Source of the DNA: Bacillus sp. BHET2 | GTDB lineage: Bacteria > Bacillota > Bacilli > Bacillales > Bacillaceae_B | DNA: 64,000 nt | Assembly: GCF_005938125.1 (NCBI RefSeq) | Contig: NZ_VCQN01000001.1 | Span: 744,001 to 808,000, forward strand | Reading direction: 5' to 3' | In this document: in pieces, positions 8,141 through 16,016 of the stretch | Layout of the letters: each line of letters starts with the position of its first letter | Position numbering within the stretch: position 1 is the stretch's first letter | Made by a program: the position numbers and the translations under genes | The notes under the pieces: model-generated | What the model was told of the DNA's origin: nothing | Databases searched by the model: none | What the model saw: only the letters and a program-made list of their open reading frames with translations

Positions 8141-9433
8141 TTAAGAAAAAGCAAAATAAACAATGAATAATCCACAAAGAATATACATAATCGGATGAAC
8201 GTCTTTCCATTTTTTCAGCGAAATCATCGCAAATGGATAAAGGATGAATCCGAGGGCAATTCCGGTTGCAACGCTAAAAGTCAAAGGCATCATGATGATG
8301 GTCACAAAGGAAGGAATGACTATTTCAAGACGATTCCAATTGATATGCCTTACTTCAGTAGCCATTAACGCACCTACGATAATAAGTGCAGGCGCCGTCA
8401 CCTCAGGTGTGATAACCGATAAAATAGGTGAAAAGAACAACGCAATCGAAAAGCATAATGCAATGATTACCGAAGTGAATCCTGTTCTACCTCCAACGGC
8501 AACCCCTGCTGAAGACTCTACGAATGATGCTGTAGTGGAAGTCCCGAATATCGCTCCTGCGACACCTGAAGCAGAATCGGCCAGCAGTGCCCTACCTGCA
8601 TTCGGAATCTTATTATCCTTCATAATGCCTGCTTGGCTTGCAACTGCAATCAATGCGCCTGCAGTATCAAAGAACGCGACAAACAAAAAGGTAAAGATAA
8701 CAGCCAATATTTCAAGAGTGAAAATATCCCCTAAATGAGTGAAAACCACTCCAAAAGTAGGCTCAAGACTAGGAACTTTTCCTATCATAGAATGCGGCAC
8801 ATTTATTTTGCCAATAATCATACCTAAGACAGTGGTTGCCACCATTCCGTAGAAAATCCCACCTTTTATCCCTTTTACCAACATCATCAATGTAATGATG
8901 AATCCAAATACTGCAAGGAGGGTAGTAGGAGAAGATAGATTTCCGATTGAGACGAAAGTTTCAGGATTCGCAACGACAAGCCCGGCGTTTTTAAAACCGA
9001 TAAATGCGACGAAAAATCCAATACCGCCGGCAATGGCATACTTCAAGTCCTGTGGAATGACATTGATGATTTTTTCACGGATCTTCATAACACTTAATAT
9101 CATAAAGATGATGCCTGCTACAAAAACTCCCGTTAGTGCAATTTCCCAAGGAACCCCCATACCGATACATACTGAAAAAGTAAAGAATGAGTTAAGTCCC
9201 ATACTTGGAGCGATCCCAATTGGAAAATTTGCCATAATCCCGATTAAAAGGGATCCAACAATCGCAGACAATGCTGTGGCCGTAAATAGTGCGCCCTTAT
9301 CCATACCTGCCTGACTGAGAATAATGGGATTCACCACAAGAATATAAGCCATGGAAAGGAATGTCGTGATACCTGCTAATGTTTCTTTTCTATAAGTTGT
9401 CTTTCTTTCAGCAAATTGAAAGAATGTTTTCAT
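8141..9433 (-). CDS. pbuG: NCS2 guanine/hypoxanthine permease (PbuG/PbuO-like)
   Basis: A 430-residue purine permease of the AzgA/PbuG branch of the NCS2 family, importing guanine and hypoxanthine across the cytoplasmic membrane. About 12-14 membrane segments are visible, with the family motifs G-I-T-T-F-L-S-M-A-Y near 20, S-M-G-L-N-S-F-F near 78, and F-D-T-A-G-A-L near 265 followed by F-G-T-S-T-T-A-S-F-V-E-S-S-A-G. The start M-K-T-F-F-Q-F-A-E-R at 9433 follows an AGGGTT-type site and lies just after the riboswitch terminator. The longer frame upstream runs through the riboswitch and is not coding. Purine-repressed expression is expected. Confidence 0.9.
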   Translation of the reverse strand: MKTFFQFAERKTTYRKETLAGITTFLSMAYILVVNPIILSQAGMDKGALFTATALSAIVGSLLIGIMANFPIGIAPSMGLNSFFTFSVCIGMGVPWEIALTGVFVAGIIFMILSVMKIREKIINVIPQDLKYAIAGGIGFFVAFIGFKNAGLVVANPETFVSIGNLSSPTTLLAVFGFIITLMMLVKGIKGGIFYGMVATTVLGMIIGKINVPHSMIGKVPSLEPTFGVVFTHLGDIFTLEILAVIFTFLFVAFFDTAGALIAVASQAGIMKDNKIPNAGRALLADSASGVAGAIFGTSTTASFVESSAGVAVGGRTGFTSVIIALCFSIALFFSPILSVITPEVTAPALIIVGALMATEVRHINWNRLEIVIPSFVTIIMMPLTFSVATGIALGFILYPFAMISLKKWKDVHPIMYILCGLFIVYFAFS

Positions 9434-9449
9434 ACATAACCCTCCGAGT

Positions 9450-9494
9450 AGATAGAATAAAAAAAGCTCCGGTGCAACATTCACCAGAGCCGTA
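9450..9494 (-). terminator. Riboswitch expression-platform terminator
   Basis: On the minus strand GGCTCTGGTG pairs with CACCGGAGC and runs into seven T, immediately before the permease start. With the aptamer upstream it forms an OFF switch when guanine binds. Confidence 0.8.
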
Positions 9495-9532
9495 TCCACA
9501 GGATAAAATAATTGAAACGATCATTACTTTAT

Positions 9533-9598
9533 CTTGTAGACGAGCCATTTAAGGTAGCTGGTAGAAACGTTCAAGCCATATTCTTGAACTTATACAAG
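9533..9598 (-). promoter_or_regulatory. Purine (guanine-class) riboswitch aptamer
   Basis: The minus strand reads CTTGTATAAG...AATATGG...GTTTCTACC...CCTTAAA...GTCTACAAG, matching the xpt/pbuG purine aptamer. P1 pairs CTTGTA with TACAAG, P2 is TTCAAG/CTTGAA, and P3 is AGCTA/TGGCT. The specificity base in the J3/1 CUA element is C, which indicates guanine/hypoxanthine rather than adenine. A TTGTTA-18-TATAAC promoter lies upstream. Confidence 0.9.
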
Positions 9599-9832
9599 GT
9601 ATGTGTATTTTTGTTATAATTGAATTAGAAGCATCATAACAAGTCACTTTCTTGCGGTCAATGAAACGAAAAAATGTTCATGAATTCTTTATTTTCTAAA
9701 TTGATGGTTTATTATAAAAATCGCCAAACACTCTATACATCATCCAGGAAAAAAGCTATATTTAGTGAATACATTCATTGAGTAGAGAAAACTTAAGTTA
9801 ATACGTTAATTGATATAGGAGGAAATAGAATA

Positions 9833-10690
9833 ATGTCTTCTTTAAAACCAGGTACAGTAGTGGATTTATTCGTTGACCTTGAAGTGCCATACGGTTTCTT
9901 TCTGACGAATGATATCGATCGTGTACTATTGCACCACTCTGAAATAACAGAAGAAATTCAAGAAGGAGATACTGTGAAGGTATTCCTTTATCATGACAAG
10001 GAAGTTCGCCTGACAGCCACCATGCGTATCCCTAAGGTACAAGTTGGAGCATATGGATGGGCAGAAGTAGTGGATAAGCGTGAAGATTTAGGGGTGTTCG
10101 TGAACATTGGATTGCCTAAGGATATTTTGGTCTCCTCAGATGATCTGCCAAAGTTTCTGGAGCTTTGGCCAAACCCGGGCGATCAGTTATTTCTAACCTT
10201 AAATCGGGATAAGCAGGATCGTTTATATGGACGTTTAGCCACTGAAAATATTATCGAACAAGTGTCTAGAAGAGCATCAACAGAAATGATGAATGCCAAA
10301 GTTCAAGGGCGAGTGTATCGACTGTTAAGAGTCGGAACTTTCTTCTTATCTGAACAAGGATATCGCTGTTTCGTTCACATGAATGAGCGTAAAGAGGAGC
10401 CTAGACTCGGGGAGCTTGTTGAAGGAAGAGTCATCGATGTTAAGGATGACGGGAATTTAAATGTATCGTTTCTACCCTTGAAGCAGGAAAAAATGCAAGA
10501 TGATGCAGGAGTCATTCTCGAGTACCTTGCTGAACGGAATGGTGCGATTCCTTTCTGGGATAAAAGTCAGCCTGACGAAATTAAAGACCGTTTCAATATG
10601 AGTAAAGCGTCCTTCAAACGTGCACTTGGAAAACTGATGAAAGAAGATCAGGTGTATCAAGAAGAAGGCTGGACGTACTTAAAGAAATAA
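9833..10690 (+). CDS. cvfB: S1 domain RNA-binding protein CvfB
   Basis: A 285-residue cytosolic RNA-binding protein, orthologue of Staphylococcus CvfB / Bacillus YitL, a post-transcriptional regulator linked to virulence and cell physiology. Three successive S1-type OB folds cover about 1-65, 68-140 and 145-215 (for example V-Q-V-G-A-Y-G-W-A-E-V-V-D near 81), and a winged-helix domain fills the C-terminus (W-D-K-S-Q-P-D-E-I-K-D-R-F-N-M-S-K-A-S-F near 245). Length agrees with the family. AGGAGG lies 8 nt before the ATG. It is its own unit with a terminator. Confidence 0.92.
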   Translation: MSSLKPGTVVDLFVDLEVPYGFFLTNDIDRVLLHHSEITEEIQEGDTVKVFLYHDKEVRLTATMRIPKVQVGAYGWAEVVDKREDLGVFVNIGLPKDILVSSDDLPKFLELWPNPGDQLFLTLNRDKQDRLYGRLATENIIEQVSRRASTEMMNAKVQGRVYRLLRVGTFFLSEQGYRCFVHMNERKEEPRLGELVEGRVIDVKDDGNLNVSFLPLKQEKMQDDAGVILEYLAERNGAIPFWDKSQPDEIKDRFNMSKASFKRALGKLMKEDQVYQEEGWTYLKK

Positions 10691-10705
10691 ATCTCTTCAA
10701 ATGAT

Positions 10706-10738
10706 AAAGAGTGCTGACAATCCGTCAGCACTCTTTTA
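10706..10738 (+). terminator. Intrinsic terminator after cvfB
   Basis: AAAGAGTGCTGAC / GTCAGCACTCTTTT stem-loop with a 6-nt loop. It also serves the convergent MFS gene. Confidence 0.8.
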
Positions 10739-10748
10739 TTTCTACCTT

Positions 10749-11972
10749 TCAGTACGATCTGCTTTGTTCAACCTTCTGCTTTGCATTCATTTTCCTGCCC
10801 CGTCTAATTGGTAATAGTGTACCGATTAATGCGATAAGGGCACATCCAATGAGTATGGAAGAATATCCTTTCAATGCGATCGTAGATAGAACACCGAACA
10901 CGACTAGGTCCAGGACTGAATCCACAATTGACAGCAAAGAAATTGTTGTTGCCCTGATCCCCGACGGTATCAAATCATTGCTTAATTGAGAATAGATGGG
11001 GTATCGTATTGCCCTAACAAGTCTTAACATGAAAAATGCACCCAATATGATCCATAAAGACGAACCGAACAAAGCGGATAACAGTAAACCCACTACAGCA
11101 AGCAAACCGGATATGTTCATCAACATCAGCCTGGAAAAACGTGCTGTCATCCATCCGATGGAATTTGAAGCAATAAGCCCAACGACGGCAGAAGCCGCAT
11201 AAAAGACACCAATCAAGGAGATAGGCACGCCTGCCTCCTTCATCAGTGGTTGATCAAAGTATTCATATACCACACCAGCCGGAATGAAGACTAATGTGAC
11301 ATTCAGAAACATCAGCAATAGTTGTGGTGCTTGGCGTATCACACGGACCCCACTCTTTAGTTGAGAAAAAGGATTTTCTTTCTGAAATGAATCAGTATCC
11401 GGCTGCTTGACTCTCAGAATTAAGATTAGTTCTATAAGGTGAAAGGCCAATCCCAGGAGGATAAGCAGATTAAACTGGCTGTCCGCTAAATCCTTGGCAA
11501 AATACGAACCGAATAGTACCGCGATCAACATACTGATAAAGGTGGCCGATTGAATTTTCCCCATGGCATAGTCCATTCGATTTTCTTCATTTGACTCTTT
11601 AAGAGAATCATAGAGTAACGCCTCATCGGCTCCTGAAAAAAATGTCACACTAAACCCATTGAGGAAACTGTATAAGAAAAACACCCAAGGTTCATAGGCG
11701 AATAATAGAAGAACGATACTAACGAACTTTAGCAAGGAACCGAATAAAAAAGAATTCTTTGCACCAAACCGGTCAGCAAATATTCCTGTTGGGACCTCAC
11801 CTAGTAAAACGGCACCGCTCCAGAACATGAGTACGATTAATATGTCAGAAGAGGTCAATCCTCTTTCAAAGTAAAACAATGTTAATACGGGTTGAAGAAA
11901 ACTGATTGTACCAAAAAAAGAAATCCAAAATAGCATCCGAATGTTATGAGATGCGAGCGTTTGTTTCATCAT
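10749..11972 (-). CDS. MFS exporter controlled by a leader ORF
   Basis: A 407-residue major facilitator with about 12 hydrophobic segments. The motif A-like loop G-E-V-P-T-G-I-F-A-D-R-F-G-A-K near 60-74 and the F-F-S-G-A-D-E-A-L-L-Y-D-S segment near 110 are typical of a large group of drug or unknown-substrate exporters. The start ATG 11972 (a second ATG follows at once) has AGGAG 6 nt upstream, but that site can be buried in an RNA hairpin. The upstream 17-codon leader ORF and alternative hairpins suggest induction by a ribosome-targeting compound, which in turn suggests an antibiotic efflux role. The substrate is inferred, not shown. Confidence 0.8.
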   Translation of the reverse strand: MMKQTLASHNIRMLFWISFFGTISFLQPVLTLFYFERGLTSSDILIVLMFWSGAVLLGEVPTGIFADRFGAKNSFLFGSLLKFVSIVLLLFAYEPWVFFLYSFLNGFSVTFFSGADEALLYDSLKESNEENRMDYAMGKIQSATFISMLIAVLFGSYFAKDLADSQFNLLILLGLAFHLIELILILRVKQPDTDSFQKENPFSQLKSGVRVIRQAPQLLLMFLNVTLVFIPAGVVYEYFDQPLMKEAGVPISLIGVFYAASAVVGLIASNSIGWMTARFSRLMLMNISGLLAVVGLLLSALFGSSLWIILGAFFMLRLVRAIRYPIYSQLSNDLIPSGIRATTISLLSIVDSVLDLVVFGVLSTIALKGYSSILIGCALIALIGTLLPIRRGRKMNAKQKVEQSRSY

Positions 11973-11978
11973 CTAAAT

Positions 11979-12063
11979 CTCCTGCTTCCTTTGAAGTTAT
12001 TACAATACGGAAGAAGGAGCGTCGTTTCATCTAATAGGGAATTCTAAACGGTCACTCCTTCTT
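11979..12063 (-). promoter_or_regulatory. Putative translational attenuator (three-segment RNA switch)
   Basis: In the minus-strand RNA, segment 1 (12063-12055) reads AAGAAGGAG and lies inside the leader ORF. Segment 2 (12019-12009) reads CTCCTTCTTCC. Segment 3 (11989-11979) reads GGAAGCAGGAG and contains the exporter ribosome binding site. Segment 2 pairs 9/9 with segment 1 or 10/11 with segment 3, and the two foldings exclude each other. Free pairing of 2 with 3 hides the site; pairing of 1 with 2 exposes it. Confidence 0.6.
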
Positions 12064-12097
12064 GAATGAATGAAAGTGTTTTGAATATTTTTTGCAT
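12044..12097 (-). CDS. Leader peptide of the MFS exporter (17 aa)
   Basis: A 17-codon ORF (MQKIFKTLSFIQEGVTV) with a perfect AGGAGG site 7 nt before its ATG, on the same strand as and 71 nt upstream of the exporter. Codons for Q-E-G (residues 12-14) overlap RNA segment 1 of the proposed attenuator, so a ribosome near the end of the leader would block segment 1, while a ribosome stalled earlier would leave it free to trap segment 2. This geometry is that of erm/cat-type leader peptides. The peptide itself matches no leader I know. Absent from a normal length-filtered annotation. Confidence 0.6.
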   Translation of the reverse strand: MQKIFKTLSFIQEGVTV

Positions 12098-12310
12098 AAT
12101 ATTTCCTCCTACTGTTTGATTCATTAAGTGTAGCATAAGAGAGCTGTTAGAAAGAGTAATTATAATTCGACATATTTCTACAGGAGTGATTTCTGAGTGA
12201 AGGGATGAGGGATATGAGGTTAGAGAAGGATGGGAACCGAGCAAATCAAGGGATTAACGGCCTAAAGATGTGGAGGACTTCCTCGGTTCTTCTTCTTAAA
12301 ATGTACCAAT

Positions 12311-12841
12311 TCAATCTTTATATGCATGAATGGTTTCTTTTTCAAAAATGGGTGTTTTTGAATTTGGCAGAGAATCCTTATTCGAAGGGGTGATGAATTG
12401 CCTCATCACCTTTAATAGTCTCACCCGATTAAAACGCTGGACGAGTATTAGTGGTAGATTGAAAAGGATCCCGTATAGAAACATTCCCCAAGACATCACT
12501 CCGCTATTTATGATGAAAAATAGGGGGGCAGGCATCATTTGCATCCAGTGAGATAACTCTGCCCGATTGATCTCCATGAGGAACGTCCTTCTGCCAAGAT
12601 CAGAAGTGAGACCGATTTCATTCTTTATCACTCCTGATCGAAACCATCCCGCTGCATCCGGTATGTACGCTTTCCATTTCTTGATTCTCAAAATCCCGTA
12701 CACCCCTCCTTTCACCTCTACTTTTAACGGATGAAAGAGAGGGGAGAACCGTAGAAGCTGGTGCTCGGACATCCGGGAGGTCTGAAAGGAAACAGTCAAG
12801 TGAATCATGACCCATGCGATAATGTTTAAAAAAAGGATCAT
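12311..12841 (-). CDS. crtO: Glycosyl-4,4'-diaponeurosporenoate acyltransferase CrtO
   Basis: A 176-residue membrane-bound acyltransferase of the staphyloxanthin type, attaching a fatty acid to the sugar of glycosyl-diaponeurosporenoate. It has a hydrophobic N-terminus (residues 2-18), the central K-K-W-K-A-Y-I-P-D-A-A-G-W-F block near 54 shared by CrtO proteins, and a C-terminal hydrophobic pair near 110-140. The ATG overlaps the crtQ stop (ATGA), so the two are translationally coupled. Its placement after the glycosyltransferase fits the last step of the pathway. Confidence 0.85.
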   Translation of the reverse strand: MILFLNIIAWVMIHLTVSFQTSRMSEHQLLRFSPLFHPLKVEVKGGVYGILRIKKWKAYIPDAAGWFRSGVIKNEIGLTSDLGRRTFLMEINRAELSHWMQMMPAPLFFIINSGVMSWGMFLYGILFNLPLILVQRFNRVRLLKVMRQFITPSNKDSLPNSKTPIFEKETIHAYKD

Positions 12842-13953
12842 TTCATCTTTTCATCCTTTCCTTTATCGATAAAAACATATCGATCTTTCCATTTCGTATT
12901 TTTTGTGAAAAAAGTGCTTACGAGTGAGTGTGAAAAGGTGATAATAAAGAATAGGATGTGGACCGGGAATAGTAGTGAATCGAAAATGGTGAAATTGCCG
13001 ATCTTTCTTGCATGTACAGACAGATACCCTGCAATAAGGACGTACTCTAGCATAAATAGATAGGGATGAGTCCAAACCACCCCTGGAGAATGGACGATAA
13101 ACGAAATGAGAGAGGCGATCCATAAAGAAGTGAGTCCCAAAAGGATGATATTCGTGGATTTTGCCCCTGATGCGAAGCTTTTTGACCACCCGCGGAATAA
13201 ATCATCCAAACCGGTTCCGTACATTCTCATGGAAATTGCGTTTCTTCCACTGACTGCTTCCACTGATTCCCCGCACATTTTCGCATGTTGGCTTAAAGCG
13301 AAATGTTCAACCATTTCTGCTTTAATCGCTTCGTGTCCACCAATACGTTCATAGACATTCTTTGAACAAAGGAAGCATTGCCCAAAGCCTCCGGTAGGTT
13401 TCACCATTCCGGAGAAAAAATGGGTAACATTGGTTGAAGCAAACACAACGAAATGAAACATCATGGATAAGGTTTCGTATCCCGTTTCCATCACATGATA
13501 AGGATGGAGACTCAGCACACCCTGACATTGCTGACGCTTATAGGTTTCACATATTCTAAGCAAACCCGCCTGCTCAAACCATGTATCACTGTCTACAAAC
13601 ATCAACCACTCACCATTGGACGCTTTCGCACCGTTCCAACAAGCCCATGACTTTCCGTTCCATCCTATTGGCAGAGGTGGACTATCAACGACTGTTACCC
13701 CGAATCCTTCTGCAATTTCCTTCGTTCGATCGGTTGAAGCATCATTTACCACAATCACTTCTTCGGGCTGAATGAATTGATTCTGAATGCTGGAGAGTAA
13801 CGTGCCAATTGTTTCTTCTTCATTTCTAGCAGGGATAATGATCGAGCATTTTTTGCCCAGGTAGCTATTTCGAACATGAATGGATTTCTTTGCAATCGGA
13901 ATTCTCGTGAAAAGAAAAATAGTAAGGATCAAGGTCCCTAACCAAACAACCAT
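12838..13953 (-). CDS. crtQ: 4,4'-diaponeurosporenoate glycosyltransferase CrtQ
   Basis: A 371-residue GT2-family glycosyltransferase. It has an N-terminal membrane anchor (residues 2-17), then the GT-A fold: S-I-I-I-P-A-R-N-E-E near 37, V-N-D-A-S-T-D-R near 69, the metal-binding F-V-D-S-D-T-W-F near 117, and G-G-F-G-Q-C-F-L-C-S near 188. Three to four C-terminal membrane helices follow (about 275-350). It glycosylates a carotenoid carboxylate at the membrane. AAGGTGG precedes the ATG. It is first in a two-gene crtQ-crtO operon divergent from crtP. Confidence 0.85.
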   Translation of the reverse strand: MVVWLGTLILTIFLFTRIPIAKKSIHVRNSYLGKKCSIIIPARNEEETIGTLLSSIQNQFIQPEEVIVVNDASTDRTKEIAEGFGVTVVDSPPLPIGWNGKSWACWNGAKASNGEWLMFVDSDTWFEQAGLLRICETYKRQQCQGVLSLHPYHVMETGYETLSMMFHFVVFASTNVTHFFSGMVKPTGGFGQCFLCSKNVYERIGGHEAIKAEMVEHFALSQHAKMCGESVEAVSGRNAISMRMYGTGLDDLFRGWSKSFASGAKSTNIILLGLTSLWIASLISFIVHSPGVVWTHPYLFMLEYVLIAGYLSVHARKIGNFTIFDSLLFPVHILFFIITFSHSLVSTFFTKNTKWKDRYVFIDKGKDEKMK

Positions 13954-14012
13954 TTATTTCCACCTTCTTATAAATCGTTTTGTATCGACATTTTAACCAT
14001 TTTTCGAACCGA

Positions 14013-14068
14013 TAATACGTTTATTCAATGGTGGATTTTTATTGCTTCCCCAATGAATAAACGAATTA
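14013..14068. promoter_or_regulatory. Inverted repeat in the crtQ-crtP divergent promoter region
   Basis: Two 19-nt arms, 14013-14031 and 14050-14068, are reverse complements at 17 of 19 positions (core CGTTTATTCAATGG / CCAATGAATAAACG) with an 18-nt spacer. Placed midway between divergent carotenoid genes, they may be an operator pair or two copies of one binding site read in opposite directions. Confidence 0.5.
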
Positions 14069-14149
14069 CTGGTTATGATTGTTAGATAAATGGGCACAAT
14101 GGAAAGCTGAATAGTCGAAAATGAGCTTTCTCGTAAGGAGGAAATGAAA

Positions 14150-15655
14150 ATGAAAAAGAAAGTAATCATCGTTGGCGGTGGTTTAGGGGGTATGTCAACA
14201 GCTATCCGCCTTGCCTCAGTTGGGTATGACGTAACGATCGTAGAAAAAGGTGAGAGACTTGGAGGGAAATTAAATAAACGGGGAGGGAAAGGTTTTTCCT
14301 TTGATACTGGTCCATCTATCCTTACCATGCCATGGGTACTGGAAAAAGTATTTGCTCACGCGAACCGTGACCTTTATGACTATATAGACATCTCTAGAGT
14401 GGAGCCCGGGTGGAGGACCTTTTTTGAAGACGGAAAGGTTATGGATGTTTCATCGGACCTCCCGACCATGCTGGAAGAATTGAAGAAAACATCTACTGAG
14501 GATGCAGATAACTTCTTTAACTATTTAAGCTACTGTTCAAAAATGTATGAGCTTACGATGAAAAGCTTCTATAAAAAGAGCATCAATGGCTTGCAGGACC
14601 TTCGTAACATGCACCCTGTCAAAGAATTACTACAAATGGATCCGATGAAATCACTAGATACGGCTAATCGGAAATTCATCAAAGATAAGCATTTTCAGCA
14701 GCTCTTTAATTTCCTTATCATGTATGTGGGTTCTTCACCATATCACGCACCGGCGATCATGTCACAGCTTACCCATGTTCAGCTAGGTCTCGGTGTGCAT
14801 TATGTCAAAGGCGGCATGTACAAAATTGCCGAAGCGATGGCCAAGGTGTTGGAAGAGCTGAATGTAGAGGTGCGCTTAAATTGTGAAGTGGAAGATATTC
14901 TTACTTCCGGAAGCCGTGCAGAAGGGATTCGCACCAATATTGGGGAAGAAATAAAGGCTGATATCATCGTATCGAATCTGGAAGCAATCCCTTGCTATAA
15001 ATCACTTCTGAATGATTATCATGAATCCGCTAAAGAAGTTAAGGAGTTAAGCAAATACGCTCCAACCGTTTCAGGACTTGTTCTTCTCCTTGGTGTGGAT
15101 CGGAAATATGATCACCTAGCCCATCATAATTTCTTTTTCAGTAAAGATCCGAAAAAGGAATTCAGACAAATCTTTGATGAAAATTTGTTAGCTGATGATC
15201 CTACAATCTATATCGGCATCTCGTCGAAAACTGATCCCTCTCAGGCGCCAGAAGGAAAAGAAAACCTGTTTGTGCTAACCCATGTTCCTCCGTTACAAGA
15301 AGGGGAGGACTGGACACAGTACAAAGAGTCATATCGACGTAAAGTGCTGGATAAGCTCGAGAAAATGGGTGTGACCGATTTAAGGAATCATATCGAGTAT
15401 GAATACTCCTTTACACCAAATGACCTGCAAAACCTCTACGGAGCAAATGGAGGATCAATCTACGGCACCGTTACCGACCGAAAGCTTAATGGAGGCTTCA
15501 AAATACCGAATAAGAGCAGAGTACTATCCAATATGTATTTTGTAGGCGGCTCTACACACCCTGGCGGAGGCGTACCAATGGTCGCGCTTTCCGGCCAGCT
15601 GACGGCAGAACTGATCATAGATGAACAAGTAAAAGTAAACCGATTTATTGGGTAA
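14150..15655 (+). CDS. crtP: Carotenoid oxidase/desaturase of the CrtP (CrtNb) type
   Basis: A 501-residue FAD-dependent amine-oxidase-fold enzyme. The dinucleotide motif V-I-I-V-G-G-G-L-G-G-M-S sits at residues 5-16, followed by the E-K-G-E-R-L-G-G-K-L block. D-T-G-P-S-I-L-T-M-P and W-R-T-F-F near 55-90 resemble staphylococcal CrtP (diaponeurosporene oxygenase) more than CrtN. The C-terminus has the carotenoid dehydrogenase signature G-G-S-T-H-P-G-G-G-V-P-M-V. It probably oxidises the terminal methyl of a C30 carotenoid to aldehyde or acid. ATG 14150 is chosen (AAGGAGG 8 nt upstream) over ATG 14144. CrtM and CrtN are not in the window. Confidence 0.85.
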   Translation: MKKKVIIVGGGLGGMSTAIRLASVGYDVTIVEKGERLGGKLNKRGGKGFSFDTGPSILTMPWVLEKVFAHANRDLYDYIDISRVEPGWRTFFEDGKVMDVSSDLPTMLEELKKTSTEDADNFFNYLSYCSKMYELTMKSFYKKSINGLQDLRNMHPVKELLQMDPMKSLDTANRKFIKDKHFQQLFNFLIMYVGSSPYHAPAIMSQLTHVQLGLGVHYVKGGMYKIAEAMAKVLEELNVEVRLNCEVEDILTSGSRAEGIRTNIGEEIKADIIVSNLEAIPCYKSLLNDYHESAKEVKELSKYAPTVSGLVLLLGVDRKYDHLAHHNFFFSKDPKKEFRQIFDENLLADDPTIYIGISSKTDPSQAPEGKENLFVLTHVPPLQEGEDWTQYKESYRRKVLDKLEKMGVTDLRNHIEYEYSFTPNDLQNLYGANGGSIYGTVTDRKLNGGFKIPNKSRVLSNMYFVGGSTHPGGGVPMVALSGQLTAELIIDEQVKVNRFIG

Positions 15656-15663
15656 AGGAGAAA

Positions 15664-15700
15664 AGGTGAAGGTGCAATCGATGCACTTTCACCTTTTTTT
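15664..15700 (+). terminator. Intrinsic terminator after crtP
   Basis: AGGTGAAGGTGCA / TGCACTTTCACCT stem followed by eight T. Confidence 0.85.
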
Positions 15701-15849
15701 CATTTCGAATGACTATCCACTGTATCCGAATTATTAACCTTAGTTTCATTTTCATCAGGAAAAGGGTCAAAGAAATTGACGACATTCCCTAGACCTTCAA
15801 ATCCAACTACCTGCTCTTTATCTTCCTTTTCATGATATCTTTTCTTCAT
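15700..15849 (-). CDS. Small acidic hypothetical protein (49 aa)
   Basis: A minus-strand frame of 49 codons starting M-K-K-R-Y-H-E-K-E-D-K and ending in a polar tail (N-S-D-T-V-D-S-H-S-K), with a middle V-V-G-F-E-G-L-G-N-V-V-N-F-F-D-P-F segment. AAAGGGGG, 10 nt before the ATG, is a plausible ribosome binding site but is also the 3' arm of the msrA terminator. It is soluble, unrecognised and without partners. The stop touches the crtP terminator. Confidence 0.4.
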   Translation of the reverse strand: MKKRYHEKEDKEQVVGFEGLGNVVNFFDPFPDENETKVNNSDTVDSHSK

Positions 15850-15851
15850 GC

Positions 15852-15898
15852 AAAAAAACCCCCTTTCCTGCCTATTAGTTTGGCGAAAAGGGGGTTAC
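15852..15898 (-). terminator. Intrinsic terminator after msrA
   Basis: On the minus strand AACCCCCTTTTCGCC...GGAAAGGGGGTT forms a stem followed by seven T. Confidence 0.8.
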
Positions 15899-16016
15899 TT
15901 CATTCTTACACATTCGCGAAAAATCGGTAAGTGGACCAGAGTCTTTGTATCATTCACAAAGAAGGTGGTTAGTCCTTTTTCAGACTGATCTTATACTTGA
16001 TACTAAGCAATGAATT

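Noticed and set aside
8244-9314. Long open frames on the plus strand opposite the purine permease
   Set aside because: Antisense shadows of a well-supported NCS2 gene; no family resemblance and biased composition expected from the complementary strand.
12205-12393. 62-codon plus-strand ORF between the leader peptide and crtO
   Set aside because: No family match, overlaps the 3' end of crtO on the other strand and only a weak binding site. A GAACCGAG/CTCGGTTC hairpin crosses it.
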